Source: Bacteroidota bacterium
Lineage (GTDB): Bacteria; Bacteroidota; Bacteroidia; NS11-12g; UBA955
Assembly (NCBI GenBank): GCA_947450015.1
Contig: CANFUB010000139.1
Location: 1-6,870, forward strand
Length of the DNA stretch: 6,870 nt
Reading direction: 5' to 3'
Shown here piece after piece: positions 1-6,571 of the stretch (its first letter is position 1; each line of letters starts with the position of its first letter). The notes under the pieces are model-generated. The model was not told the origin of the DNA. It saw nothing but the letters and a program-made list of their open reading frames with translations, and ran no database searches. A program made the translations under genes and the position numbers.

Positions 1-702
1 ATAGTAACGAAATCTGCTACAATAGATGACTTTATAACCAAGCTTAGAAAGGCTATCAAGTGAATGTCTAATGTTGCGAATATCCTGAAATACAGAATGG
101 TTGCGGTTGTAATGATACTCCAAATATATCGCCTTGAAATTGATTTTGTCGGCCAACATGTTTTCTAATACCTCATATTCTGCACCCTCAATATCCATTT
201 TAATATAATCTACTGCCTCTATGTGCAGCTTTTGCATGATGCTCTTAATAGTCTCAGCAGGCACTTCTACAAAATTCTCGGTCGCATCAATATTGTTAAT
301 TGAATGCGAAACGAAATTGGCTTCTTTAGGTTTGAAAAACTTAACAGTGCCTACTTCTTTCCATAGTGCTGCAGCATTAAAAATTATTTTATCAGCTATT
401 CTTTGCTCATTTTTTGAAAATAATTCTTGTTTTACCTTATCAATGTATTGAATTGAAATATCAGTTGGATCATACAATTGCACAGTGCAATCGTATTGTT
501 TAATCAAGTCGATTTCCGCTTCTATATCTTCACCAACACCAAAAGATAATATACTTGAATTTTCCTTGATTAGATGTTTAGGTAGAATCATGAAGCCATA
601 GTCATTTCCAATGGTTTCATATGCCTCACCGTCATTTTTATTGTATTTAGAAAGATATAAAAGTTGCAATACCTTTCTGATGCTTAAATATAAAAATTTC
701 AT
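1..702 (-). CDS. FkbM family SAM-dependent methyltransferase (3' end outside window)
   Basis: The frame runs open for 234 codons from an ATG at 702 to the window edge, so the C-terminus is missing. It reads as a class I SAM methyltransferase of the FkbM family. A glycine-rich SAM-binding loop S-F-G-V-G-E-D-I-E lies at residues 53-61, Y-D-P-T at 77-80 fits the acidic end of the next strand, and W114 with V-G-T-V-K-F-F (117-123) is typical. The family signature D-Y-I-K-M-D-I-E-G-A-E-Y-E-V-L is at 165-179. FkbM enzymes O-methylate sugars or other small molecules, often in polysaccharide or secondary-metabolite loci; the substrate here cannot be read from sequence. There is no signal peptide, so it is probably cytoplasmic. 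The start lies 10 bases after the alaS stop with no promoter between, so co-transcription with alaS is likely. The family call is firm; the biological role is unknown. Confidence 0.88.
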   Translation of the reverse strand, partial: MKFLYLSIRKVLQLLYLSKYNKNDGEAYETIGNDYGFMILPKHLIKENSSILSFGVGEDIEAEIDLIKQYDCTVQLYDPTDISIQYIDKVKQELFSKNEQRIADKIIFNAAALWKEVGTVKFFKPKEANFVSHSINNIDATENFVEVPAETIKSIMQKLHIEAVDYIKMDIEGAEYEVLENMLADKINFKAIYLEYHYNRNHSVFQDIRNIRHSLDSLSKLGYKVIYCSRFRYY

Positions 703-712
703 TGTTTAAAGA

Positions 713-3385
713 TTATTGATTTGCGTTTTCTTGCGCAGTTTTAAATTGTTGAGCGATGGTTTTGGCATGGCGAAGTACTTCATCAAGTCCTGCGCTATTT
801 TTGCCTCCGGCCGATGCAAAGAAAGGTTGACCGCCTCCGCCACCTTCAATATGCTTCGCCAATTCACGAATGATATTACCACAATTAACACCATGTGTTT
901 TCACAAGTGCATCATTGCAAAATACAGTGATGAATGGTTTATCGTTTATTAATGATGAAATTACGCCAAATATTGTTTCATATTCATTTCTTAATTGAAA
1001 ACAGATGTTTTTAAGGTGCTCAGGAGATAAACTATCGATGCGCTCAAACATCACATAAATACCTTGTTCATCCTTGTTAATTCTGTTCTTAATATCCGAT
1101 TTGATTGTATTCGCTTTTTCGAGTTCGTAAGTTTCAAGCTTTTTTTGTAATTCGCTTTTTTCATTCGAAAGTTTTACAATCGCTGCCTCTAAATCTTTAG
1201 GGTCGCCCAATAAATGTTGTACACCTTTAAGTTGTAGTTCAAGTTGATGATAATACTGATCTACTTTTACATTCGTGATGGCCTCAATTCTGCGAACACC
1301 AGCAGCAACTGAACTTTCCGAACTGATTTTAAAGCGACGAATAAGACCCGTATTTTTAACATGGGTACCGCCACATAATTCAACAGAATAGTCTTTGTCG
1401 AAGGTAATCACACGCACCAAGTCGCCATATTTTTCTCCGAATAAGGCAGTAGCCCCAAGTTCTTCTACAGCTTGTTTAATCGGCACATTGCGTTGTTCGT
1501 TGAGGGCGATGTTGGCAAAGATTTTTTCATTCACAATCGATTCGATTTTTTCAAGTTCATCGTCTGTGACTTTAGCAAAATGACTGAAATCAAAACGCAA
1601 ATAATCAGCATTTACTAAACTTCCTTTTTGCGCCACATGCTGTCCCAAGACTTGTTTCAATGCAGCATGCAATAGGTGAGTGGCACTGTGATTGTTCATA
1701 GAAAGTGCTCGATTTGTTTCATCTACTTTTGCAAAAAATGCTTGCAAATGATCGCTAGGCAATTGATTGACATAATGAATAATGAGGTCGTTTTCTTTTT
1801 GAGTATCTGTTATAATTAAAGCTTCACCGTTAACAATGCCAGTAAGTGTACCAGTATCACCAACCTGTCCACCACTTTCAGCATAAAATGGTGTGATATC
1901 AAACACCAATTGGTACTGTAATTTGTCTTTCACTTTAACAGTTCTATAGCGTGCAATCTTAACTGTTGCCTCAAGAAAATCGTACCCAATAAATTCTTCA
2001 TTTTCGTCATCAAGTAAATATTGCCAATCGCCTGTTTCTTTCTGTGCATCTTTTCTACTCCTTGTTTTTTGCTCTAATAACAACGATTCGAAACCTGCAA
2101 TGTCAACATTGAAACCATGCTCTGTAGCGATGAGTTGTGTTAGGTCAATTGGAAAGCCGAAGGTATCATACAATTCGAAAGCTGTTTTACCATCAATCAA
2201 CTTATTGCCTTCAACATTTGCGTTTATTGTTTTTTCTATTCTCGATAATCCAGTTTCGAGTGTTCTTAAAAATGAATTTTCTTCTTCTTGAATAACTTTT
2301 CTAACAAAATCTTGTTGTTGAAGCAGTTCATTAAAAGTTGCACCAAATTCGGATGCCAATACTGGTAAGAGTGCGTTGATAAAGGTTTCACGCATGTTCA
2401 AATAGCTATAGCCGTAGCGCAAAGCACGTCTTAAAATTCTGCGTATCACATAGCCAGCGCCATTGTTACTAGGCAGTTGACCATCGGCAATACAGAAAGC
2501 AACAGCTCTTACGTGATCGGCAATTACCCTAAAGGCAATGTCCTTTTTTGAATCGGTACCTGTGTATAAGATGCCAGTTAACTTTTCTAATGCCTTAATT
2601 AATGGTTGAAAGATATCGGTGTCGTAATTCGATTTTTTTTCTTGAAGTACACGTGTTAAGCGTTCGAAGCCCATGCCTGTATCTACATGTTGATTCGGCA
2701 GTTTTTCTAAACTACCATCCGCCTTACGGTTAAATTCCATGAACACATTGTTCCAAATTTCAATCACTTCAGGGTGGTCGTTGTTAACCAAAGTATCGCC
2801 ACCTATTTTTGCGCGCTCTGTTTCACTGCGCATGTCAACATGTATTTCGGTACATGGACCACAAGGACCAGTATCGCCCATTTCCCAAAAATTATCTTTC
2901 TTATTGCCTTTGAGAATACGACTAGGATCAATTAATTGGGCCCAACAATCATAGGCTTCTTGATCGAATGCTAAACCTTCTTTTGCATCGCCTTCGAAAA
3001 CGGTAACGTATAATTTATTTTTATCAATCTTATAAACATCGGTTAATAGTTCCCAACTCCATTGGATAGCTTCTTTTTTGAAATAGTCGCCAAAGCTCCA
3101 ATTGCCCAACATTTCGAACATGGTATGGTGGTAATGGTCGACTCCAACTTCTTCAAGGTCGTTGTGTTTGCCACTCACACGCAAACACTTTTGTGTGTCG
3201 GCTGCACGGTGGTAGGGTGCTTTTTTATTTCCTAAAAAATAATCTTTGAACTGATTCATGCCTGCATTGGTGAACATGAGGGTAGGGTCGTTCTTAACTA
3301 CAATTGGTGCCGAAGAAACTATGGTATGTTGTTTATTCCGGAAGAATTCTAAAAATGTTAATCGTATTTCTTTTGCGCTAATCAT
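713..3385 (-). CDS. alaS: Alanine--tRNA ligase (AlaRS)
   Basis: This complete 890-residue protein has the usual bacterial AlaRS length. It charges tRNA-Ala with alanine in the cytoplasm and edits mischarged Ser/Gly. The class II catalytic core is at the N-terminus: T-N-A-G-M-N-Q-F (39-46), H-H-T-M-F-E-M-L-G-N-W-S-F-G-D (86-100), G-P-C-G-P-C-T-E-I-H (173-182) and the motif-3 segment G-M-G-F-E-R-L (237-243). The editing domain carries the zinc-type site H566-S-A-T-H570 together with C671-G-G-T-H675. A coiled-coil stretch follows, and the C-Ala domain ends in five glycines at 848-852 followed by Q-P-F-F-A-S-A-G-G-K. All key residues are present and there is no frameshift. The ATG at 3385 gives the standard N-terminus (I-S-A-K-E-I-R-x-x-F-L-E-F-F). 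It is divergent from the M23 peptidase gene and leads into the FkbM gene. Confidence 0.98.
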   Translation of the reverse strand: MISAKEIRLTFLEFFRNKQHTIVSSAPIVVKNDPTLMFTNAGMNQFKDYFLGNKKAPYHRAADTQKCLRVSGKHNDLEEVGVDHYHHTMFEMLGNWSFGDYFKKEAIQWSWELLTDVYKIDKNKLYVTVFEGDAKEGLAFDQEAYDCWAQLIDPSRILKGNKKDNFWEMGDTGPCGPCTEIHVDMRSETERAKIGGDTLVNNDHPEVIEIWNNVFMEFNRKADGSLEKLPNQHVDTGMGFERLTRVLQEKKSNYDTDIFQPLIKALEKLTGILYTGTDSKKDIAFRVIADHVRAVAFCIADGQLPSNNGAGYVIRRILRRALRYGYSYLNMRETFINALLPVLASEFGATFNELLQQQDFVRKVIQEEENSFLRTLETGLSRIEKTINANVEGNKLIDGKTAFELYDTFGFPIDLTQLIATEHGFNVDIAGFESLLLEQKTRSRKDAQKETGDWQYLLDDENEEFIGYDFLEATVKIARYRTVKVKDKLQYQLVFDITPFYAESGGQVGDTGTLTGIVNGEALIITDTQKENDLIIHYVNQLPSDHLQAFFAKVDETNRALSMNNHSATHLLHAALKQVLGQHVAQKGSLVNADYLRFDFSHFAKVTDDELEKIESIVNEKIFANIALNEQRNVPIKQAVEELGATALFGEKYGDLVRVITFDKDYSVELCGGTHVKNTGLIRRFKISSESSVAAGVRRIEAITNVKVDQYYHQLELQLKGVQHLLGDPKDLEAAIVKLSNEKSELQKKLETYELEKANTIKSDIKNRINKDEQGIYVMFERIDSLSPEHLKNICFQLRNEYETIFGVISSLINDKPFITVFCNDALVKTHGVNCGNIIRELAKHIEGGGGGQPFFASAGGKNSAGLDEVLRHAKTIAQQFKTAQENANQ

Positions 3386-3405
3386 ACTTTATTAAATTAT
3401 TCTGC

Positions 3406-3413
3406 TATTTTTG
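3406..3413 (+). promoter_or_regulatory. Possible -7 element for the M23 peptidase gene
   Basis: TATTTTTG matches the Bacteroidota -7 consensus TAnnTTTG. It would start transcription near 3420, about 43 bases before the M23 start codon. I see no TTTG at the expected 19-21 base spacing upstream, and AT-rich DNA produces such matches by chance, so support is weak. Confidence 0.35.
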
Positions 3414-3428
3414 ACGTTTAAAATATTT

Positions 3429-3438
3429 TGCAAAAGTA
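3429..3438 (-). promoter_or_regulatory. Probable alaS -7 promoter element
   Basis: Read on the minus strand, this is TACTTTTGCA, containing a perfect TAnnTTTG. The same ten bases form the -7 region of the strong promoter at 5854-5863. Transcription would start near 3425, giving an alaS leader of about 40 bases. The -33 box is poor: no TTTG lies at the usual spacing. Confidence 0.55.
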
Positions 3439-3462
3439 AAGAAACCGAAAGAGTAAATCAGC

Positions 3463-4434
3463 ATGGCAAAAACCAAATATTTCTTCAACCCCAAAACGCT
3501 TAGTTATGAGAAATACAAATTGAGCAGGTGGTTCATATTTCTCAGAAGTATTGGCGTGTTCTCCTTTTCGGTCATTTTAGGTTTCATTTTCTTTATTTTA
3601 TTCTCGCGTTTTGTTGATTCACCAGATGAAAAAAAATTAAAATCTGCAAACAATGAGATAGAGGCGGAATTAGAAAATGTGGAAAATCGTTTGACCAGCT
3701 TAAGTCAAGAATTGGAGCGAATTAGAGAGAAGGATGTTACCGTTTACCGCTCAATCTATGAAAGCGAACCAGTAAATGAAAAGGCTTGGCAGCAGAGTTT
3801 TAGCAATAGCGAGAAGTACAATGAGTTGCGAAAATTGCCGAATTCAGAACTCTTGGTTGAATTGAACACAAAGATGGACAAGCTTAATCAACAAATGGAA
3901 ATTCAAGGTCAAAGTTTTGATGATTTGCTGATGATGGCCAAGAATAAAAAAGAATATTTAGCAAAAATTCCTGCAATACAGCCAGTATCCAATAAAGCAC
4001 TCGATAGAATTGGTTCGGGTTTTGGTTACCGCACTGATCCATTTTACAGAACCCAAAGATTTCATGCTGGCATTGATTTTACAGCGCCAAGAGGTGTAGA
4101 GGTATACGCCACAGCAGATGGAGTTGTATCAATGGTTAAAACAGAAATATGGGGTTATGGTCAGCACATTGTTATTAGTCATGGTAACGGATTTGAAACT
4201 TTGTTTGGACATTTAAGTAAATTTAAAGTAAGGGTAGGGCAACGCGTTGTGCGGGGTCAATTAATTGGTTTGGTAGGCAGCACTGGTAAATCAACAGCAC
4301 CACATTTGCACTATGAAGTTCATAAAAATGGAGAGCCTTTGAATCCTGCCTTTTTCTTCTATAACGATTTAACAGATTTGGAATACCAAAAAATGTTGGA
4401 AAGGGCATCGGCTCCAAATCAATCATTCGATTAA
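3463..4434 (+). CDS. Membrane-anchored M23 (LytM-type) zinc metallopeptidase
   Basis: This 323-residue protein is a probable peptidoglycan endopeptidase, or endopeptidase regulator, anchored in the inner membrane. A short basic cytoplasmic tail (1-22) is followed by one hydrophobic membrane segment (about 24-50). A periplasmic coiled coil spans about 55-165. The C-terminal M23 domain (about 180-298) has the full zinc/catalytic set: R-F-H201-A-G-I-D205, F-G-H250-L and H281-L-H283 in the A-P-H-L-H-Y-E-V context. An intact site suggests an active hydrolase of peptide cross-links rather than a LytM pseudo-enzyme. The N-terminus (K-Y-F-F-N-P-K-T-L-S-Y-E) is the form common in Bacteroidota homologues and supports the ATG at 3463. 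The MerR-like gene begins 12 bases downstream, so the two probably share a transcript. The specific bond cleaved is not deducible. Confidence 0.93.
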   Translation: MAKTKYFFNPKTLSYEKYKLSRWFIFLRSIGVFSFSVILGFIFFILFSRFVDSPDEKKLKSANNEIEAELENVENRLTSLSQELERIREKDVTVYRSIYESEPVNEKAWQQSFSNSEKYNELRKLPNSELLVELNTKMDKLNQQMEIQGQSFDDLLMMAKNKKEYLAKIPAIQPVSNKALDRIGSGFGYRTDPFYRTQRFHAGIDFTAPRGVEVYATADGVVSMVKTEIWGYGQHIVISHGNGFETLFGHLSKFKVRVGQRVVRGQLIGLVGSTGKSTAPHLHYEVHKNGEPLNPAFFFYNDLTDLEYQKMLERASAPNQSFD

Positions 4435-4446
4435 TCTTGTATTGTA

Positions 4447-4782
4447 ATGACTCAAGCGTCTGACGATAAAAAATTATTTCATAGAATTGGTGAGTTATCG
4501 AAAACACTCGAAGTGCCAGCCTCTATGCTTAGATTTTGGGAAAAGGAATTTGATTGTCTTAAAAATTTAAAAAAGAATGGTAAAGGTGAAAGACTTTACA
4601 CTGCCGAAAATATTGAAAATATAAAGACTATTATTTATTTGGTGAAAACAAAGGGGTATACCCTACAAGGTGCAAATGATTATTTAAAAAAAAATGCCAG
4701 TACCTTGTCTAAGAATCAGCTTGCGATTCACAGTTTGATAAAGATCAAGGCTTTTCTCGAAGAATTAAAGGAGAATATTTAA
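4447..4782 (+). CDS. Small MerR-family transcriptional regulator
   Basis: This 111-residue protein consists of little more than a MerR winged helix-turn-helix domain. The first helices are at I14-G-E-L-S-K-T-L-E-V-P, the recognition segment is L28-R-F-W-E-K-E-F35, and the wing is G47-E-R-L-Y-T52. The next helices follow (N-I-E-N-I-K-T-I-I-Y-L-V-K-T-K-G-Y-T-L), and a short amphipathic C-terminal helix (about 90-110) probably serves for dimerisation. There is no separate effector domain and no cysteine pattern for metal sensing; its one cysteine (C37) lies in the DNA-binding part. It may therefore act as a constitutive DNA-binding protein or use protein partners. It follows the M23 gene by 12 bases and is probably co-transcribed. 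To my knowledge a short MerR protein next to an M23 peptidase recurs in Bacteroidota, but its targets are not established. Confidence 0.88.
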   Translation: MTQASDDKKLFHRIGELSKTLEVPASMLRFWEKEFDCLKNLKKNGKGERLYTAENIENIKTIIYLVKTKGYTLQGANDYLKKNASTLSKNQLAIHSLIKIKAFLEELKENI

Positions 4783-4862
4783 GAAATCTCTTTTTCCTTT
4801 ATTTTATACGGAATGTAGATAAATATAAGTGTTAGTGTAGAAAAAGAGCGAAAAATAAATCA

Positions 4863-4870
4863 TACGTTTG
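4863..4870 (+). promoter_or_regulatory. Probable -7 promoter element for the coiled-coil gene
   Basis: TACGTTTG is an exact match to TAnnTTTG in the 110-base gap after the MerR gene. The predicted start near 4877 leaves a leader of about 16 bases. No clear TTTG is found about 20 bases upstream. Position and exact match make it more likely than chance, but the missing -33 box limits confidence. Confidence 0.5.
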
Positions 4871-4892
4871 TAATATATTATAGCATACAGAT

Positions 4893-5819
4893 ATGGAAAT
4901 TCAACAAAACGAAAAAGACAAAAAGAGTAAAACCTACTTAGCCATTTTAATTGGTGCATTGTTAATTCTTAATATAGGCATAGGTGTTAACTTATATATG
5001 TCTAACCGCAAAAAGAATGAGTTAGCTGCAAAAGTAGATACAATAACTTCTCAAAACACCCAATTGACAACCGAATTGCAAGCGGCTGAAAATGAAATTA
5101 AATCATTACAGGAAGCCAACCAAGGTTTAGAGGGTAAATTAACAGAAAGAGATGAAGCCATTGCGCAAAAGATAACACAAATCAAAATTTTATTAAGCAA
5201 AGGCAAGTTGTCTGCTTCAGAATTACAAAAAGCAAAATCTGAAATTGCAGCCCTTCGCAATCAAATTGAGGATTATAAAGCACAAATTGAGCAATTAACT
5301 CAGAAGAATGCTGAATTAACTTCTGCCAACGAAGGTTTAAACCAAACTTTAACTGCTGAGCAAATGAAGACCGCAGAACAAGCAAGAACCATCGATTCGA
5401 AAAACAGAACCATTGGGATTGCTAAGAAATTAAATGCAGGTTCAATTGTCGCTATGGGCGTTAGAGAAAGAAAAATGTTTGGTAAAAAAGAGTTAGAAAC
5501 CAACAAAGCCAATAAAGTTGAAGAAATTAAAGTGCGTTTTACAATTGATAAAAATGAAATTGCAGACGCTGGCGAAAAAGATATTTTCGTTAAGATAATT
5601 GGTCCAGATGGTGCACCAATTGCTACTAAAGTGCAAACTACCAAGGTAGATGGTACTGAAACCCTTTACACTGAAATGAAAACAGTTGACTACAAAAATG
5701 AGAAAAGTGAACAAGTAGTATATTGCAAAAAACAAGGTGGTTATAAGGTTGGAGAGTACACCGTTGAAATATTTGCAGAAGGTTATAGAATCGGTAGTAC
5801 TAAATTTAGCTTGAAATAA
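4893..5819 (+). CDS. Membrane-anchored coiled-coil protein with C-terminal beta-rich domain, function unknown
   Basis: This 308-residue protein has three parts. A charged cytoplasmic start (1-13) leads into one membrane segment (about 15-36). A long Gln/Glu/Lys/Ala-rich coiled coil follows (about 40-172). The C-terminal domain (about 180-308) is predicted to be beta-rich and is probably periplasmic. It contains G-V-R-E-R-K, E-E-I-K-V-R-F-T-I-D-K-N-E-I-A and A-G-E-K-D-I-F-V-K-I-I-G-P-D-G, and ends in G-E-Y-T-V-E-I-F-A-E-G-Y-R-I-G. This tail resembles a family of hypothetical envelope proteins I recall from Bacteroidota, sometimes mislabelled as chromosome-partition proteins because of the coiled coil. 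There is no catalytic motif. It has its own promoter-like element, so it may be transcribed apart from the M23-MerR pair. A structural or scaffolding envelope role is plausible but is inference only. Confidence 0.85.
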   Translation: MEIQQNEKDKKSKTYLAILIGALLILNIGIGVNLYMSNRKKNELAAKVDTITSQNTQLTTELQAAENEIKSLQEANQGLEGKLTERDEAIAQKITQIKILLSKGKLSASELQKAKSEIAALRNQIEDYKAQIEQLTQKNAELTSANEGLNQTLTAEQMKTAEQARTIDSKNRTIGIAKKLNAGSIVAMGVRERKMFGKKELETNKANKVEEIKVRFTIDKNEIADAGEKDIFVKIIGPDGAPIATKVQTTKVDGTETLYTEMKTVDYKNEKSEQVVYCKKQGGYKVGEYTVEIFAEGYRIGSTKFSLK

Positions 5820-5830
5820 TTAAAAAAGTA

Positions 5831-5861
5831 TTTGCAAATTAAGAATTTATTCATACTTTTG
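5831..5861 (+). promoter_or_regulatory. Strong Bacteroidota-type promoter of the 51-residue protein gene
   Basis: The -33 box TTTG (5831-5834) and -7 box TACTTTTG (5854-5861) both match consensus, with 19 bases between them. Transcription should begin around 5868, giving a leader of about 14 bases that is A-rich and lacks a Shine-Dalgarno sequence. It is the best promoter in the window. Its boxes lie partly in an 8-base inverted repeat (AAAAGTAT at 5824-5831, ATACTTTT at 5853-5860). Confidence 0.8.
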
Positions 5862-5881
5862 CACCCTTAAATAAAAAGATT

Positions 5882-6037
5882 ATGGCAGTTACAAGATTAA
5901 TGAGGAAAGACAGACGTAATAAGGAATTTACAAGAGTTAGAAAAACTAACCTTAAAAATGTTCGTTCTGTATTATATGTTCAGTCACCATATAAAGGTGT
6001 TTCAGGCATAGTTTTGGAAGATCAAGAAGCTAAGTAA
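5882..6037 (+). CDS. Small basic protein, 51 residues, function unknown (possibly ribosome- or RNA-associated)
   Basis: The ATG at 5882 opens a 51-codon frame ending in TAA. The protein starts M-A-V-T-R-L-M-R-K-D-R-R-N-K. Eleven of its 13 Lys/Arg residues fall in the first 28 positions, against five acidic residues in all, three of them near the C-terminus. The second half is more hydrophobic (V-R-S-V-L-Y-V-Q-S-P-Y and G-V-S-G-I-V-L). There is no signal peptide, membrane segment or cysteine. It is a stand-alone gene with a consensus promoter, a very short leader and a strong terminator 18 bases after the stop, an arrangement typical of an abundant small protein. Composition and expression signals suggest binding to RNA or the ribosome, but I do not recognise the family with certainty and no function is assigned. 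Confidence 0.8.
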   Translation: MAVTRLMRKDRRNKEFTRVRKTNLKNVRSVLYVQSPYKGVSGIVLEDQEAK

Positions 6038-6055
6038 TTAGCCCGAAATATATTG

Positions 6056-6088
6056 AAAATCCCATCCGTTATCGGATGGGATTTTTTT
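6056..6088 (+). terminator. Rho-independent terminator after the 51-residue protein gene
   Basis: The perfect 13-base-pair stem AAAATCCCATCCG / CGGATGGGATTTT has a TTAT loop (6069-6072), and the right arm runs into a seven-T tract (6082-6088). It ends the transcript from the 5831-5861 promoter and separates it from the region leading to dabA. On the opposite strand the T tract is short, so it is mainly a rightward terminator. Confidence 0.95.
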
Positions 6089-6139
6089 ATTTAACCAGTT
6101 TCCCTTTTTGGTATAATATTTGAATGTCATAAAAAGCAA

Positions 6140-6466
6140 TTGAAAAAGAAAAAGCACATAGCGATTAGATTTATTATAACGTTAATTACGGTGTTTTGGC
6201 TGAACCTTACAATTGTTTCAGCAGAAGAATCCAAAGTGTTTTCTAAATACCAATTGGCAGATGTCGAAGACATTTTAGAAAGTGCGAACGATTTAGACAA
6301 TCAATTCTTTGGCTTCCATGGTTTCGCAGGTGGTGAGGCCATCACAAACCCATTCTCTTTTTTTAATTTCAAAGTTTTTTCTAATCAATTTAAGAATAGC
6401 CAAGCGAAAACCGCTCGCCATTCGAATTGTGATTTGTTGATTAGCAATTGTATTTGGCGCATTTAG
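6140..6466 (+). CDS. Possible small exported protein, TTG start, doubtful C-terminal half
   Basis: This is a 108-residue frame. Upstream in frame there is no ATG, and the ATG at 6124 hits a stop at once, so TTG at 6140 is the only plausible start. The N-terminus looks like a real signal peptide: K-K-K-K-H followed by a hydrophobic run of about 20 residues (I-I-T-L-I-T-V-F-W-L-N-L-T-I-V) and a V-S-A cleavage site near residue 28. The next stretch (A-E-E-S-K-V-F to D-L-D-N-Q) also looks protein-like. From about residue 55 the sequence becomes Phe-rich, then ends in low-information text (N-C-D-L-L-I-S-N-C-I-W-R-I) over DNA with several small inverted repeats. That half may be non-coding, or the gene may be a truncated remnant. 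A near-consensus -7 box (AATATTTG, 6115-6122) lies before it. No family is recognised. Confidence 0.4.
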   Translation: MKKKKHIAIRFIITLITVFWLNLTIVSAEESKVFSKYQLADVEDILESANDLDNQFFGFHGFAGGEAITNPFSFFNFKVFSNQFKNSQAKTARHSNCDLLISNCIWRI

Positions 6467-6546
6467 AATAGCGCCATTACCCAAACTAGCCCCTAGCGAA
6501 GGGCATTCATCATATTCGCCTTTATCCCACTTTATTTAAAAACATT

Positions 6547-6568
6547 ACATGCATTCTAGAATACATGT
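6547..6568. repeat. Near-perfect 22-base palindrome upstream of dabA, possible operator
   Basis: The core ATTCTAGAAT (6553-6562) is a perfect 10-base palindrome. It is flanked by ACATG (6547-6551) and CATGT (6564-6568), with a single mismatched pair (C6552/A6563). The symmetry fits a binding site for a dimeric regulator. It lies about 90 bases before the dabA start codon. No regulator is identified. Confidence 0.45.
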
Positions 6569-6571
6569 TTC

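Noticed and set aside
221..451. Rightward frame of 76 codons opposite the methyltransferase gene
   Set aside because: The opposite strand carries clear FkbM motifs through the same bases, so this is a shadow.
713..2954. Several open frames of 60-80 codons on the rightward strand inside alaS, and one overlapping on the leftward strand
   Set aside because: They lie within a fully conserved alaS reading frame and have no domain-like sequence; they are coding shadows.
4772..4806. Possible terminator after the MerR-like gene (GAGA/TCTC followed by T-rich sequence)
   Set aside because: The stem is only about four base pairs with a 12-base loop; too weak to call.
5300..5735. Leftward frames of 80-114 codons inside the coiled-coil gene
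   Set aside because: They are antisense to a convincing coiled-coil reading frame and have no start or promoter signals; shadows of a low-complexity gene.
6293..6484. Leftward open frame of 63 codons opposite the small exported-protein frame
   Set aside because: It has no ATG start, no recognisable domain and no promoter. The rightward frame with a signal peptide explains the region better, though neither is secure.
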